A stretch of 64,000 nt of DNA. Source: Persicaria tinctoria (lineage: Eukaryota > Streptophyta > Magnoliopsida > Caryophyllales > Polygonaceae). Shown one piece after another: positions 62,783 to 64,000 of this stretch; position 1 is the stretch's first letter; each line of letters begins with the position of its first letter. The stretch is from NCBI GenBank assembly GCA_037127255.1, contig JBANSL010000006.1, positions 84,561,350 through 84,625,349 of the forward strand, written 5' to 3'. The position numbers and the translations under genes were made by a program. The notes below the pieces were generated by a model. That model was given only the letters and a program-made list of their open reading frames with translations, made no database searches and was not told the DNA's origin.

Positions 62783-64000
62783 GTCCTAGGACGCTGGAGC
62801 TTGGCTCCGCGTCGAGCCTCCGATCGAATCGGCATTCTCGGAGATGATATTTTTTATTGAGTCCTAGGACACTAGAGCTTGGCTCCGCGTCGGGCCTCCG
62901 ATCGAATCTGCATTCTCGGAGATGATATTTTATATTAAGTCCCAGAGACGCTAGAGCTTGGCTCCACGTCGGGTCTCCGATCGAATCTGCATTCTCGGAG
63001 ATGATATTTTATATTAAGTCCCAGAGACGCTTGAGCTTGGCTCCGCGTCGGGCCTCCGATCGAATCTGCATTCTCGGAGATGATATTTTATATTAAGTCC
63101 CAGAGACGCTGGCGCTTGGCTCCGCGTCGGGCCTCCGATCGAATCTGCATTCTCGGAGATGATATTTTTTATTAAGTCCTAGGACGCTGGAGCTTGGCTC
63201 CGCATCGGACCTCCGATCGAATCTGCATTCTCGGAGATGATATTTTATATTAAGTCCCAGAGAAGCTGGAGCTTGGCTCCGAGTCGGGCCTCCGATCGAA
63301 TCTGCATTCTCGGAGATGATATTTTATATTAAATCCCAGAGACGCTGGAGCTTGGCTCCGCGTCGGGCCTCCGATCGAATCTGCATTCTCGGAGATGATA
63401 TTTTATATTAAGTCCTAGAACGCTAGAGCTTGGCTCCGCATCGGGCCTTCGATCGAATCTGCATTCTCAGAGATAATATTTTATATCAAGTCCTAGGACG
63501 CTGGAGCTTGGCTCCACGTCGGGCCTCCGATTGAATCTGCATTCTCGGAGATGATATTTTATATTAAGTCCTAGGACGCTAGAGCTTGGCTCCGCGTCGG
63601 GCCTCCGATCGAATCTGCATTCTCGGAGATGATATTTTATATTAAGTCTTAGAGACGGTGGAGCTTGGCTCCGCATCGTGCCTCCGATCGAATCTGCATT
63701 CTCAAAGATGATATTTTATATTAAGTCCTAGGACACTGGAACTTGGCTCCGCGTCGGGCCTCCGATCGAATCTGCATTCTCGGAGATGATATTTTATATT
63801 AAGTCCTAGAGACGCTGGAGCTCGGCTCCGCCTCGGGCCTCCGATCGAATCTGCATTCTCGGAGATGACATTTTATATTAAGTCCCAGACACGCTTGAGC
63901 TTGGCTCCGCGTTGGGCCTCCGATCGAATCTGCATTCTTGGAGATGATATTTTATATTAGGACCTAGAGACGCTAGCTTGGCCCCACGTCGGGCCTCCGA
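62783..64000 (+). repeat. 78-79 bp tandem array in the 3' UTR of the Tat-like element
   Basis: At least 15 units, each with agcttggctccgcgtcggg, cctccgatcgaatctgcatt and ctcggagatgatatttta, reach the window edge. Units differ by a few bases each (for example cctaggacgct or cccagagacgct at the start). A minus-strand open frame across three units is only a product of the period. Tat-lineage elements are known to carry tandem repeats between integrase and 3' LTR. Confidence 0.93.

Larger units (their letters stand above)
57239..64000 (+). mobile_element. Tat-like Ty3/Gypsy retrotransposon, decayed, cut by window edge
   Basis: 5' LTR ending at 58019, primer site TGGCGCCGTCTGTGGGAA (58021-58038, typical of the Tat/Ogre group), gag, protease, reverse transcriptase and integrase remnants in order, then a 3' UTR tandem array. 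The exact LTR start and TSD cannot be set because the 3' LTR is outside the window. Numerous stops and frameshifts; the RNase H region is mostly deleted. Confidence 0.88.

Noticed and set aside
63467..63676. Minus-strand protein with repeated NIKYHLRECRF
   Set aside because: It is the translation of three units of the 78-79 bp tandem array; other units break the frame.
62783..64000. Regularly spaced repeats resembling a CRISPR array
   Set aside because: Units are contiguous with no unique spacers, in a plant retrotransposon 3' UTR.

Overview
The window is nuclear DNA of a flowering plant, probably a eudicot. It is AT-rich and has two spliced host genes with plant-type GT-AG introns and plant-only family assignments. 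Most of the rest is plant transposable elements: L1-type and RTE LINEs, Ty3/Gypsy LTR elements, a Helitron, a hAT element, a Stowaway MITE and a small SINE. I cannot name the species.

Host genes. (1) 19050-21542 (+) is a five-exon bHLH transcription factor resembling Arabidopsis bHLH121/URI, the iron-deficiency regulator. Its 5' side is cut by a LINE fragment ending about 240 bases before the start codon, and part of its 3' UTR is duplicated downstream. (2) 32443-36502 (-) is a complete 12-exon calcium-dependent protein kinase of the CPK16/18/28 group (569 codons), with all kinase and EF-hand residues in place. About 10.9 kb of transposable elements and intergenic sequence separates the two genes.

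Left part (1-18.8 kb). A 7.3 kb LINE (124-7405, minus) is bounded by a 16 bp target duplication. A second copy of the same flank without the LINE (the empty site) lies at 10909-11120. Further right come a palindromic minisatellite (8.5-9.2 kb), a hAT element, a (TG)n(AG)n run, a solo LTR with TSD (12486-14334), a Helitron with six successive 5' ends (15220-16784), and two minisatellite arrays in inverted orientation (17.0-17.7 kb).

Middle (21.5-31.9 kb). A poly-A retroposed element of 1.44 kb is followed by a deleted Gypsy element (24288-31044) that carries a nested 2.7 kb solo LTR, then by an RTE LINE tail and a tRNA-derived SINE beside the kinase gene.

Right part (36.9-64 kb) is a nested stack. 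A LINE (36946-38671 plus 56777-56988) is split by a Gypsy element (38672-56776, TSD ttaga). The 3' LTR of that Gypsy is split by a gag-only LTR element (39910-54476, TSD tgata). That in turn is split by a related gag-only element in opposite orientation (42627-52506, TSD cggtc), one LTR of which is split by a 2.8 kb solo LTR (42827-45607, TSD agcaa). Each junction gives a short exact target duplication, so the order of insertion can be read directly. The window ends in a decayed Tat-like Gypsy element (from about 57239) whose 3' untranslated region has expanded into a 78-79 bp tandem array running off the edge.

I found no autonomous intact transposon. The most unusual features are the very long non-canonical ORF1 of the 7.3 kb LINE, the Helitron with multiplied 5' ends, the pair of gag-only elements with two polypurine-like tracts each, and a short noncoding block shared by three different LTR elements.
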